Below, in pieces: positions 11,550 to 22,327 of a DNA stretch of 64,000 nucleotides. How positions within the stretch are numbered: position 1 is the first letter of the stretch; each line of letters begins with the position of its first letter. The DNA is from Glebionis coronaria (lineage: Eukaryota; Streptophyta; Magnoliopsida; Asterales; Asteraceae). The notes under the pieces are model-generated. The model searched no databases. It was not told the DNA's origin and was given only the letters and a program-made list of their open reading frames with translations. A program made the position numbers and the translations under genes. The stretch spans positions 576,952,868 through 577,016,867 of the forward strand of contig CM046878.1 in NCBI GenBank assembly GCA_025667525.1. The letters are read 5' to 3'.

Positions 11550-12942
11550 CTGCTTCTGGCGAAGAATCTGTAGTACTGTACGAAGATGGTCTTCGTGTTC
11601 CTCCTTGGACTTTGAGAAAATAGGATGTCATCGATGAAGACAATGACGAACTTGTCCAGAAATTCATGGAAGATTCTGTTCATTAAATCCATGAACACTG
11701 CTGGAGCATTTGTCAGGCCAAATGGCATAACTACAAACTCGTAGTGGCCATAACGGGTACGAAATGCAGTCTTAGCGATGTCCTGGTCTTTGACCCGTAG
11801 CTGATGATAGCCTGACCTAAGATCAATCTTGTAGAAGTGTTTGGCCCCTTGGAGTTGGTCAAACAGATCGTCAATGCGTGGCAGTGGATATCTATTCCGA
11901 ATGGTAATCTTGTTGAGCTCGCGATAGTCTATACAAAGACGCATATTGTCGTCCTTCTTCTTAACAAACAAGACCGGTGCGCCCCATGGAGATGCGCTAG
12001 GTCGAATGAAACCTCGTTCAAGAAGTTCTTGCAGTTGATCCTTCAGCTCCTTCAGCTCTATAGGAGCCATGCGATAAGGAGCTTTGGAGATTGGTCCAGC
12101 TCCTGGAATAAACTCGATACTGAATTCCACTTCTCGTGCAGGTGGTATGCCCGGAAGTTCTGCTGGAAAAACATCTTGGAATTCTGACACTATAGGTTGA
12201 TCCTGAATTGATGGGGATTCAGCATCCATGTCGTGAACCGTAGCTAGATAACCCTCGTAGCCATGTGACAATAGTGCACGCGCTTGCAGGGTAGATATGA
12301 TTTGTACAGACCGTCCGGGTATGAACCCATTATGAATGTACTCTGGTGCATTAAATTCACCGAAAATAACTCGATATGAATGGCAGTCTATGATAACATG
12401 ATGCTTGGATAGCCAATCCATGCCCAAGATCATGTCGAAGTCACTCATGTCCAACGGAAGTGCGTCAACAGGTCGAACCTTATCATCAAATTCTAGGGGA
12501 AGACTCTTGTATACATGGGTGATTAATACAGAGTCTCTCAAAGGCGTAGAAATAGTAAGCCTATTTTCTAGTGGCATGGGGAGCATCCTAATGTTCTTAG
12601 CATAAGCAGTAGAAATAACCGAGTGAGTAGCACCCGTATCGAAAAGAACACATGCAGCTTGACCATACATATACAAGATTCCAGTGATGGTACCTGTAGA
12701 CTTGTTGGCCTGGTCTCGAGATGTCGTGTAGACACGCCCGGTAGTAGGAGGCGGCTTGGTATCAGCATGTCCCGATGTACCCTCCATCTCGCCCTTACGG
12801 CAATCCTTCATAATATGGCCAGGAAGACCACACTTGAAGCACGCGTCAGTATTACGGCGACATGGTCCTGGGTGCCTACGGTGGCAAGTAGAGCAAAGAG
12901 GATGAGTGAATCCTCCAGCAGGTGCTCTGGCTGGCTGGGAAC
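11513..12942 (-). pseudogene. Chromovirus zinc fingers, protease and reverse transcriptase
   Basis: Opens at the splice acceptor-like site near 12942 and reads through a two-part zinc finger (C-x2-C, H, C, then [14 protein letters not shown], about 12900-12800). The retropepsin active site is [13 protein letters not shown] contains [19 protein letters not shown] and the catalytic FIDDIL. Soon after FIDDIL the frame slips (about 11620) and ends in unrelated residues. The part from 12811 is the longest open frame (432 codons). Protease and RT motifs look intact; only the frameshift breaks it. Confidence 0.9.
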
Positions 12943-13015
12943 CTGATAAAACATTTTACATAAGACATGATAATTGGGTACAAAGGACAAAGCGGATAAT
13001 CGTAAGATTGAATAC
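12943..13015 (-). other. Candidate intron in chromovirus gag (second)
   Basis: 73 bases starting GTATTC and ending TTTATCAG on the minus strand. Removing it joins ACT-G to GT-TCC and keeps the gag frame running into the zinc finger; leaving it in gives a frame change. Phase 1. Confidence 0.6.
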
Positions 13016-13080
13016 CAGTGATAGCTGGACGGCTAAGCTGTGAACCTCTCTGGTTCTGGTCCCTACCGTTTCCATGGTTC

Positions 13081-13157
13081 CTGGTAGAAGTTTTGTTAAA
13101 GTGTCAGAATATGAGTTATAACATAAAATCACAAGGAAAATGCTTAAGTATTAGGAC
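13081..13157 (-). other. Candidate intron in chromovirus gag (first clear one)
   Basis: 77 bases starting GTCCTA and ending CTACCAG. Its first in-frame codon after the exon is a stop (TAA). Removing it joins AG to G (Arg codon) and continues a 21-codon exon at 13080-13016 rich in Asn, Gly, Arg and Gln, as expected before a gag zinc finger. Phase 2. Confidence 0.6.
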
Positions 13158-14157
13158 CTGCTGCTGTTGGAGTGCCCAGCGTTGTTACGGTAATTATCAT
13201 TAGCGCCACGCCTATCCGTAGCAGAACGGTCGTTAGTCTGACCTTTTCCCTTGGGCTGATGAGGCTGCTGCTGAGTAGCCGGCTGAGACCGGTCCCCAGT
13301 TTTCTGCTTGGAAGATACATTTAAAGAGATGAATAATTGACATATATGGAAAGTATACGGATTGGTCACCGCTTGAATACGAAGGTTTATCTCTTTTTGG
13401 GTCTTTCAGCTTCCCCAAACTCATCTCTTTCCTGCAGCATCTCCAGCTTACGTGCTGCATCGGCCACTTGTGCTACAGTGTTGAACGTAGCACACACCAA
13501 ATTGTTTACGATCGATGTGCGAAGAGCCCATCTAAAGTGATGTGCCTGCTCTTCAGGAGTACCTGCTGCCGCACCAAGGAAACCAACTAAGCGAAGAAAG
13601 CGCTGCATAAACTCGTTGCTATTCTCCCCAGCTCTCTGTCGGATCCCATGGTACTCTCTCTTGAGCTTGTCCCGCTCAGCCTTGGGAAAGAACTGCTCCA
13701 TCACCCTGTCCTTGAACTGAGCCCAAGTCAAACCAGCAACCCACTCGTCACCACCTTCAGACTGCATCAATGCTAACCACCAGTTTAGCACATCGCCTTC
13801 GAATCGATAGCATGCCAACCTCGCCTTGTATGCGGGGTCACAGCCCATAGCATTGAAAATCTTCTCGATGTGAGCCAACTAGCTTTCAGCATCGCTGGGG
13901 CTATTTTTCTTCTCAAAAGCTCGAGGGCGGAGCTTGTTGAATCTCTCCAGCCATACTGCTAATGTCACTGGAGGAGGAGGAGGAGGTGCCTGATTATGCT
14001 GCTGATTGTTGGCAGCTTGAACTTCAGCCCTGATGTCATTCCTCAGTTGAGGAAGCAAAGCTTGCATAGCAGCCTGAATTGCAGCATTGAGCTGCTCCTG
14101 TTCGCGTGTGAGAACCATCTGATAGTTTAACATAAAACATATGATTAAACAGATCAA
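13158..14157 (-). pseudogene. Chromovirus gag, N-terminal and central parts
   Basis: 14157-13879 holds a Gln/Ala-rich start and a run of six prolines. It ends in TAG where Trp is expected, then continues in frame at 13878-13387 with the Retrotrans_gag domain (FNAMGCDPAYKARLACYRF, FKDRVMEQFFP, EFMQRFLRL). After a TAA at 13387 about 80 bases look intron-like up to an acceptor near 13307; the next exon, rich in Gln, Pro and Lys, runs to 13158. The donor for this third gap is not clear. The product would form the capsid shell. Confidence 0.85.
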
Positions 14158-14550
14158 AACATAAAATATATATATACATGAAAAAAATTTATACTAAAAT
14201 TTCATGAGAAAAATTTTATGCAAGAAAATTTTGTGTATGAATGCATGATGCAGTTTTATGAAAACTTTTGTATGCTCGAGAGTGAACGCCTCTGGTCAGT
14301 TCACCCAAAACAAAAGACATAGCGAGGGGACGCCTATGGGTTGGTCCCAAATTTAAAAGTTTCGATAAAACACATGCGACTAAATAGGGCCAGTCCTGTA
14401 CCAACCATTACTTAGTCAAAAATCCGCGACAATGACATGTATATGTATGCTTAAAAATGATGAATGCATGAAAACAACTGTCAGTTCTAGGAAGACCGTA
14501 GTGACTACCCACTAATCACAGGTCATATTTGAGAGCCTACAGGTCGAAGC

Positions 14551-14566
14551 CTTGGCTCTGATACCA
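14551..14566 (-). other. Primer binding site of the chromovirus
   Basis: Minus strand TGGTATCAGAGCCAAG, complementary to the 3' end of initiator tRNA-Met, four bases inside the 5' LTR. Confidence 0.9.
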
Positions 14567-14570
14567 TAAT

Positions 14571-17551
14571 TGTAACACCCCATTTTGATAATGGAAATGT
14601 CACATGCAATTATGGCGTGTCATCAAAGCATACAAGGAAAAATGTCTAAACATTACTTGACCATAAAAGGAAAATACCGGAATCAAACATCGATAGTCCA
14701 AAAGTAAAGCTCATCACACACAAACATAGTATAATAAAGGAAAGGACTAAACAATGTCCAAAGCAAATGTATCATAAGAAAGGAAATGCATAAAGTAAAG
14801 AAGGCTAGACAGCTTCCAGTCCATATGCACGTACTCTTAGTGTCTACGAGCGTCCTTGAGTACCTGCCGTTTTGGGAACCTAGAAAAGGAAAACGGCTGA
14901 GCAAATACGCTCAGTGCACGGATGTACAAATAAAGCATGAATAGGATAAGCATATAACATATAACAACGGAAGAAAACTAAGTCCCGAGTAACCTGGTTA
15001 AGTCTTGGTAAAACTAGTTTATAATTTGAAAAGCTTTATGTTTATCTTGTAAAAACTGTTTATCATATTTTACCATTAGCCAATATAGGTCATGAAAATC
15101 CACCGTGCATGAATACTTGGAGGGGTGACCTCATCATGCAAATTAGAGGGGTTGCCTCTAATTTAATATACTGGTTTTTAGGTAGGAGGGATCAGCTCCT
15201 TGTGAAGGATGCAAGGCACACACCACATTCACCATGAAATCCTGACTGAAAATATGTAACTAGGATGCACCCATACGCCCCACATGATAAATATAATATA
15301 AATGGCCAAAAGCTGAAGGGACACGAGCAATCACTCCGCCGTGGTGAAGTCATAACATCAGTGCCTCTAATGTTATGGTTATCGTACCTCCATAACTAGG
15401 TGAAACTGGTCATGCATGTATATGGCTATAGGTATTCTTAATTAAACATAAGCAAATCAAACACATAGCTTATACTACGGGAAAACATTTGGCTGCATAC
15501 GGGGAATCCTAATAAGGAAAGAATGTCCATACTGAAAGGACGGGAATCCGTACCTTATGTCCAGTGAACGAAGAAGATGAACTGACAGGAATCCTACTTC
15601 CGTATCACTAGTGCTACATAAATACATACATGAATAAGTATCTGCTTACTAAATACGTAGCTGGTTTTACGTCATGTCTTAGCTTATTTTATATGTTCTT
15701 ACCATGTTTTACTGTTTTAAAGCCTTAAACCGTGTTTATCTTATATTCTGTTTAATCTGATCAAGTATTTCTGGTATTTCATGCATTATTATACTTACTG
15801 TGTAATAATAAGTAACTTTCCAAAAATAGCAGCTTTCCTAAAACAGAAAGTTTCCAAAAATAGAAAGTTTCCAAAAATAGAAAGTTACCAAAAATAGAAA
15901 GTTTCCAAAAATAGAAAGTTTCCAAAAATAGAAAGTTTCCAAAAATAGAAAGTTTCAAAAAATAGATTTACTGCTTAAAATAGATAAGTTTCTAAAAATA
16001 GAAAGTTTCCATAAATAGATCAGTTGCCTTAATTAAATAAGTTTCCATAAATAGATTAGCTGCCTGAAATAAATAAGTTTCTAAAATAGAAGGTTTCCAT
16101 AAATAGATTAGCTGCCTTATTTAATTAAGTTTCTAAAAATAGAAAGTTTCCATAATTTGAAATAAGCTGGTTAAATAAGCTAAGTATATAAGCCTAAGTG
16201 TCTCCATGATTATTTCCTAAGTCATATGATATAATGTATAGTTTAATAATTATTTCATGTAATTAAATTAAACTATAGGTTACAATATTTAATTAAAGTA
16301 TAACATGTTTTTAATTAAATAAAGTTAAATACTTAGGTTAAAACATGTATTACTATTTATTAATAATATAACCTAAGTCATGTTAATTAATTAATTATAA
16401 TCATGGTTTTTAAATAATTAATTAATTATAAGTCTAAAATATAAAAATACTTAGGTTAATTAATTTCATGATTATTAATAGTTAAAATAAAATAACCTAA
16501 GTCATGTTATTAAATTAATCATGTCATTTTATTAATTTAATTTTTAACATGAGATCATAAAAAAATAAAAACTAAACATACACCATGAACCGGATCTAGA
16601 ATCAAAACCATGAACATGACATGAAATCGACACCGTACCCCGAACCAAATCGGGGTACCCCTTGTCTTGATGCTGCCGTGGGACCCACACCAACCAACCA
16701 GGACCATATGGTCTCGGTGGTGGTCGGATGGCCAAACCGAAACCCCCCTTGGGTTCGGTGTAGGCTGCGGCCAAAACAAACACCCCTTAAAACATTACTT
16801 TTGATTTTATTAAATCCCAATTCATGTTAGATCCATGATTTTAATTAGGTTTTTGTAAAAACATAACATGTTCTTAATTAATAAAAGATCAAATCAAAAG
16901 AAAAAGGTTTAAAAAGGATTTACCGATTATGTGGATCAAAAGGACGAAGAACAAACACGATCACCAACTAGAATTCCAAGATCCAAGATCAACAAACACC
17001 CCCTTGTGGTGTTTTGAGGGTGGCGGCCAAAAAAGAAGAAGAGAGGAGGGTTTTAGGTTTTTGCTAAAATCTTCTGTAAAGTTATTTTGAGTAGTATAAA
17101 AATCTCTTAACCCCCTTTAGTAAAATTTACAAATGGGCTTGGCCCATTTGCTCCTTGTAGCCGCGGGTTGGGGGCCCCACATGGGGTACCCGTACCTTTT
17201 TCCGTGTCTCGATGTTAAGTTATTCGTTCGTGATTATTTGTGTTCGCGTTTTAAGTGTTCTCGTTACGTAATTATCGTGATCTAATATATTTATTTACGC
17301 CCGTAATAAATATATATACGTAATTAATAATAGTTCGTGTTTTAATTACGTTCATGATCGCATGTTCGTGATTAATTATTGTCAAATAATTATTACGTGC
17401 TCGTGCGTAGTAAATACTTATCGTGTTCTAACACGTACGTAATACGTAAAATCCTAACACGTAATCGTAATCATGCTATATTAGGAAAGTTTTAATCTAG
17501 TACGTACGATCTTAAGGGTACTATTCATGGTAAAAGCATGCGGGTTTTACA
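14571..17551 (-). repeat. 5' LTR of the chromovirus
   Basis: 2981 bases matching 6253-9240, with a small deletion near 15320 and a different mix of 17-base units near 15815-16160. It is the promoter-bearing LTR for the minus-strand transcript; no single TATA box stood out to me. Confidence 0.93.
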
Positions 17552-17556
17552 CTTAT

Positions 17557-17803
17557 TATCACAAATTTGACCTATACTTAAAAGGTTAAATCCTAAGTTA
17601 TCTACGTGCTCAACATTTTCAATGGTCATGGAGTCAAGAGAAACCGTACCTTTGCCAATGATATTACCACGTAGACTACTAGCGAATGTGACGTTACCTC
17701 CATCATATGCTTTGTAATGCGAGAACAAACTACGATTACCCGTCATGTGTTTAGAACATCCACTATCCATAATCCACTCATCGGGCTCCAAATCAATTCC
17801 CAA
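17557..17803 (-). pseudogene. Copia 1 protease
   Basis: Copia-type aspartic protease region with the active-site block IMDSGCSKHMTG and the downstream LLSIGQICD block. The reading frame is cut after about 80 codons by the chromovirus insertion; the continuation is at 6247 on the other side. It is in a different frame from gag upstream, so there is also a frameshift near 17820. Confidence 0.88.
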
Positions 17804-17829
17804 GCATATCTAGGTAACAACACACAAGA

Positions 17830-19104
17830 TCAAACATTTGGTCCCCAATATCTCATGGGTCCAAAATTGTTAGTTCCAAACATCCCTTGCATTTGGTTGG
17901 GATGCATGAATGAAGGAGGGGTTCCCCATGGAGAACAAAATGGAAGAGGATAGTAATTCATGTAACCATTTTGTTGTTCATTATTTCTCCTAGGTGTATT
18001 TGATCTAGGTTTAAAGTTATGATTATTTCTTCTAGGTGTTGGAGTTTTACTTCTAGATCGTGAATTGTTTTGATTATCTCTTTTAGGCGTTGTCGTTCTA
18101 CTTCTAGGCTTAGACTCATTTCGTACTCTAGGTGGAGTAGAGGATAGTCTAGATAAACTTCTATTTCCCATGAGAGGTTTATTTAATGGCTTGTAGAACT
18201 TATCAATAGCATTGTCGTCAAGTATGGGTAATTTTACCTTATTAACAGTAAGGTGCTTTAGTTTTTCATCTAACTTAGACTTTTCAGAAAGTTCAGGATT
18301 TTCACCAAAATCATCCTCTGCCCGCGGTACCTTATCTATGGCGGCGGTTCCATAGTGATAAGGAACCGCGCCATACAATTTGGAACCGCGTACAGTGGGC
18401 GTTTTTTGTGAAAACCTGACTTGTTTTGGTTCACTAGTTGAGACTTCATTTGAGTTAAAACCTAGACCAAGTCTTTCCTTAGAATGAACTTGTTTGTTTA
18501 ACATATCATCAAGAGCACTAGTACCTTTCATGAACTTTTCTAATTTAATGGAGGTGCTCTTGAGATCTTCATTCTCTAATCTAAGTTTCTCACAACTTAA
18601 GCAACTTAAATCAACCTCTTTATTTTTCTCAAGTTTAGCCAATTTCTCCCTAAGTTCATTGATCTCATTTTCAACCTTAGTTTTGGTTGATTTTAAAGTT
18701 TTATTCTTTTCTATGAATTTAAGACTAAGTTTGTGTAAGCTATCATATTTGCCTTCAAATTCAATATCATCAAAAGTGGAACTATCATTGCTATAATATT
18801 CGGTTTCGGAATGTACCTCTTTAGAAGTGTGAGCCATAAGACATTTCTCCTCTTTGGGGTTGTCATCATCATCTTCACCGCTATCGCTCCAAGCGCCACT
18901 AACGAATGCCGTGTGGTTCTTATCACGAGCGGGCTTTGGACAATCACCAATGAAGTGATTTGGATCACCACATCTAAAGCAATTCCTATCACCTTTCTCG
19001 TTCTTGACAAACCGATTCTTGGACAATGGTTTCTTGTCATAGTTGGGTTGCCTAACGTGTTGACCTCGTCTCTTGAAGAACTTCTTGAAATCTCTCACCG
19101 CCAA
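17830..19104 (-). pseudogene. Copia 1 gag, central and C-terminal part
   Basis: 424 codons. A zinc knuckle CFRCGDPNHFIGDC (residues about 41-54) binds RNA. Residues about 105-170 are rich in Lys, Glu and Leu heptads (KNKTLKSTKTKVENEINELR) and look like a coiled coil. The last third is basic, with repeated Arg-Ser-Lys-Thr-Pro and Arg-Arg-Asn units. A GGTACC-family sequence (18322-18400) lies inside this frame and is translated. A long coiled-coil gag fits Sireviruses. The frame upstream (19250-19879) is displaced, so gag is broken near 19200. Confidence 0.85.
18322..18400. repeat. GGTACC/GGTTCC palindrome cluster inside gag coding sequence
   Basis: CCCGCGGTACCTTATC, then GGCGGTTCC, GATAAGGAACCGCGCC and GGAACCGCG: half-sites of the LTR palindrome in both orientations, within a translated part of gag. 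Confidence 0.7.
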
Positions 19105-19249
19105 TGCATACTCCTCGTCATCGCTTTCCGAGGAACTATCATGGTCACTTGTGCCTTCTTGGCTTTAAGTGCAAGAGATTTCCTTTCACTCTTGGTTTTC
19201 ACTAATTCCAAGTCCTTCAAAATTATCATCTCATGAACCTTCAAGTTTC

Positions 19250-19879
19250 TTATGAGTTCATCGAGTGATAAAGTTGAGAGATTTTCGACTCTTCAATCGC
19301 CGTGACTTTTGCTCTCCACTTTGGATGTAAAGCCCTTAGAAACTTCCTAACATTGTTCTTGCTAGAAAAACCTTCATCAAGTGCTTTTAGACTAGTAATA
19401 ATGGTGTTAAACCTAGCAAATGCACTATCAATAGTTTCATCTTCTAATATGACAAATTGTCCATATTGTTGGACAAGAAGATCGATTTTGCTTTCTTTGA
19501 CTTGGCTATTACCTTGGTGGGTTACTAAAAGAGTGTTCCAAATATCTTTAGCGGTTTCACACATAAAAATTCTTTCATACACTTTCTTAGGCAAAGCATT
19601 ATAAATCACCATTTTAGCCTCATTATTTTTTGAAAGTTTCTTTTTAGTATCGTCATTAGCTTTGTCAAAAGTGACCAATTATTTTGTTTTAGAAACTTCA
19701 TTAAATTGAAAGGGTAAAAAATCACCATTGGTAATAACATGCCAAAGATCTAAATCTTTTGATTTCACATAAGTTTCAAATCTATTTTTCCAATAAATAA
19801 AACTATCGGTTTCAAAAAGTGGTGGTCTTTGCATAGATTGCCCTTCTAGGTATTTGTTGGAATCCATAGATCGATTCAT
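19250..19879 (-). pseudogene. Copia 1 gag, N-terminal part (UBN2-type)
   Basis: 19879-19679 encodes an N-terminal block with RPPLFETDSFIYWKNRFE, the conserved start of copia gag, and ends in TAA. The same frame then continues at 19678-19250 with a UBN2 gag-polypeptide domain (ERIFMCETAKDIWNTL, SFARFNTIITSLKALDEG, FLRALHPKWRAKVTAIEES). The internal stop and the frame change near 19250 make it non-functional. Confidence 0.85.
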
Positions 19880-19920
19880 GTTTTAAAATACAATATACTT
19901 TAAAAATTCTTGAGCAACCC

Positions 19921-19932
19921 GCTCTGATACCA
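19921..19932 (-). other. Primer binding site of copia 1
   Basis: Minus strand TGGTATCAGAGC, matching the tRNA-Met 3' end complement, two bases inside the 5' LTR. Confidence 0.9.
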
Positions 19933-19934
19933 AT

Positions 19935-21197
19935 TGTAGAAACTAGAAGGGGGGGGGTTGAATAGTTTCTTATATTTACTTGTTAAAATGTGGTTTCCAA
20001 AAATCATTTTTCAAAAACTTAGGCTTGAGGAAATATGTGAAATCTTCTTATGCACAATATGAACAATGATAGTGTAACTAAACTAATACTAACAAAAATA
20101 TATCCACAAAGAATAAAGAATGATAGTGTAACTAATCTAATACTAACACATGTATATGCATAAAGAATAAAGAATGTAAAGAGTTAAGGGTAAAGAAAGA
20201 TCAAAGCGAACACCAAGGATTTATAGTGGTTCGGTAACGAAGCTCACTCCTCGTTCCTACTCCACTCCTCGAGTACTCCTTACTCGAGAGTTCACTACAC
20301 AACAAGCTCCTTATGATGGAGAAAACCGTACACGTCGCTTAACCAATTTCCGACTCTAAGCTAAAAGTCGAGCCCTAATCGTAGATAGGACCAATCTACA
20401 CAACTATACTTAGTACATACACGACTTCCAAATAGACACAACTACTTGGATCTTCACAACTACAAATGTATAAAATTAGATCTTCAATGGATCTTTGGTG
20501 GTGGACTCAACACTTCACAAGGATAGTGTTCTTCTCTTTGCACTTGGAGAGGAAGGGATGGAAGAACAAGATTCACTTCTTAAACAAGTAATAATCAAAC
20601 AAATGATCAAAGATTTGAGTGATTAAAGAAGGGGTTTGAATCTGGAAATAAATGTGCAAAAGAGGTGAGGTGAAAAGCTGAGAATGGTCCACTATTTATA
20701 GGACAAAGGAGCCAACGGCTATATCTGCCCGCGGTACCTTATCTTAGCCCGCGGTACCTTATCGATAAGGTACCGCCTAGGTGCTAAGGTACCGCCGGAC
20801 TAGACTCCGCTCCTTTTTGTCCTTTAGTCGTGGAGGTCTTATCTGGATATAAAAAATATCCTGAAAGGATATTCTTAACCAAATAAGAATATGCCATTTT
20901 CAAATTTCAAATAATTAATTTAATAAAACATTTTCTTAAAAAGAAAGTTTAATAAAAACTTGTCACACTTAATAAAAAGTGAGTTTTAAGAAAAGATTAA
21001 ATCACTTGATCACTTGATTAAGGTTAGTACTTGTTTATCCATACCTTAAGTGAAAATGGGTAAAATGAAAAATACTTGAACTCAAGAATTCATTTTTTGT
21101 TGTTTTCGTAAATGCTTGTTTTTACATATTGTCGTAATCAAAACAAAGCGAGACCGAAAAATGCAAGTAACATTTTTAGTCATTTATTGCATTTACA
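19935..21197 (-). repeat. 5' LTR of copia 1
   Basis: 1263 bases, matching 781-2037. It has the 26-base palindrome at 20751-20776 and a short extra segment near 20425 missing from the other LTR. Confidence 0.93.
20691..20702 (-). promoter_or_regulatory. TATA box of copia 1 5' LTR
   Basis: Minus strand CCTATAAATAGT, an excellent plant TATA box, about 50 bases downstream (in element sense) of the palindrome at 20751-20776. Both LTRs keep it. Confidence 0.7.
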
Positions 21198-21202
21198 ACG
21201 TT

Positions 21203-21745
21203 CGATTACGATCAAAATTTAACACACGCAACGACATTACCGCCATGGATTTATGTATAAGCTTATAGTTCACGCTAATCTCGGCACGCAGCTCCAAGAA
21301 CAATACTAGTTCATCCGACGCTTATGCTGAGTGTTACATCTTGGACAAGAAGACCCGAGCCTCATTCGACAGAACTAGAGCGTCAGAACCCATCAAAATC
21401 ACGATGAGTGATCCTGCAGGACAAGTCCTGGTAATCGAAATCAAGGCGATTAAGAACGATAAGAGTTTGGGTAAACTATATGTGCCCATCCAACCTACTG
21501 AGAGGAATCCGACATGAAGGTAAAGACAAGCCCTATTTTACATGTCAAGTTAGAGGCAAGTCTAATGAACCTGGATGGTCCATCAGATTTTGGTAACGAT
21601 TTGGTTGGAATTTTTCAAACGAAGATTACATGGGCGTCGAGACGGTTTTCTTTGAAGGAAGCTACACAAAGTTTGAGTGTGATGGTGTTCCACTTCCAGC
21701 GTATGCATGCATGTATAGATGCATCATATGTTAAAAAGGGAATAT
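21203..21745 (+). pseudogene. Degraded host gene, C2-domain-like
   Basis: After ACCGCCATGG at about 21240, three plus-strand frames together read like one protein: KLIVHAN (about 21260), then SSSDAYAECYILDKKTRASF, ITMSDPAGQVLVIEIKAI and KLYVPIQPTE (21310-21520), then GKDKPYFTCQVRGKSN and EDYMGVETVFFEGSYTKFE (21527-21690). The start, an aspartate-containing loop and alternating hydrophobic strands resemble a C2 domain, a calcium and membrane-binding fold; this is a tentative reading. Frame breaks near 21275, 21515 and 21590 show decay. Copia 1 separates it from a TATA-like box at 728-740. Confidence 0.4.
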
Positions 21746-21789
21746 AAAGTGATGCAATGTATACACTGATGTATGTATAAGAGGCATAA

Positions 21790-22140
21790 TTTTAAATAGC
21801 TCAGTATAGCCCGTCTTAATACGTGCTAAAGCTTGAGGCGTGGCCTCCACGTAACGCAATAGGTCAAGGCGCGCTACAACATGAGGTGCAGTGATTTTTT
21901 GAATTTAACTACAAAAAATGAATATTATTACATGTAAGGAGAGTTTTATAGCTTTAATTATTATATATAACACTTATTATGAACTTAAGATAAATATTAT
22001 ATTGAAATATGATAAAACAAATATATATTTTTATATGTTGTGTCGCTATAAGCCACGCTTTAGAAACGCTAAAGCTTAGCCTTAGCCGCTAAAACGTGTA
22101 GCTTGGATATGCCGTCACGCCACGCCTCACACTATTTATA
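21790..22140 (-). repeat. Dispersed repeat, right copy, inverted relative to 1-290
   Basis: Reverse-complement relative of the repeat at the window start, with the ends rich in GCGTGGC-type words and the shared middle CATTATTACATGTAAGGAGAG in opposite sense. The two copies face each other across the nested copia/gypsy block. Confidence 0.6.
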
Positions 22141-22327
22141 ACCATGATAAGAGGTGACGGTTAGGTACAGTTGAGGTGTTCTGGAGATTTTGATAGCTGC
22201 AAGTTTGTGTAAAAACATTGATGGTTTCTTTTGTAATATAACAAAAAAAGAAATATTAACTTTTTGTTTTTAATTTTTTTTTTAACTAAGATTTTTATTT
22301 AATACTCTAAAAAGATAAAGTGAATTT

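Larger units (their letters stand above)
6253..17551 (-). mobile_element. Ty3/gypsy chromovirus (Tekay-like), nested in copia 1
   Basis: 11.3-kb element on the minus strand with 2.98-kb LTRs (6253-9240, 14571-17551), target duplication CTTAT at 6248-6252 and 17552-17556, tRNA-Met primer site at 14551-14566 and a polypurine tract next to 9240. Order is gag, zinc fingers, protease, RT, RNase H, integrase, chromodomain, as in chromoviruses; the two-part zinc finger and the chromodomain suggest Tekay. It joined copia 1 in its pre-integrase coding region, so it is the younger of the two. The coding part has several stops, a frameshift and a changed integrase active-site residue. Confidence 0.93.
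781..21197 (-). mobile_element. Ty1/copia LTR retrotransposon 1 (Sirevirus-like), split by a nested gypsy
   Basis: Complete but inactive copia element on the minus strand. LTRs start TG and end CA; the 5-bp target duplication ACGTT is at 776-780 and 21198-21202. The tRNA-Met primer site (19921-19932) and polypurine tract (2040-2052) are in the right places. Protein order is gag, protease, integrase, RT, RNase H, which defines copia. LTRs of about 1.26 kb, a gag with a long coiled-coil segment, a 1.5-kb 3' noncoding part and GGTACC palindromes suggest the SIRE/Maximus lineage (inference). By eye the LTRs differ at about 18 bases plus small indels, near 1.5 percent, so the insertion is fairly young. 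A chromovirus occupies 6253-17551. Confidence 0.93.
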
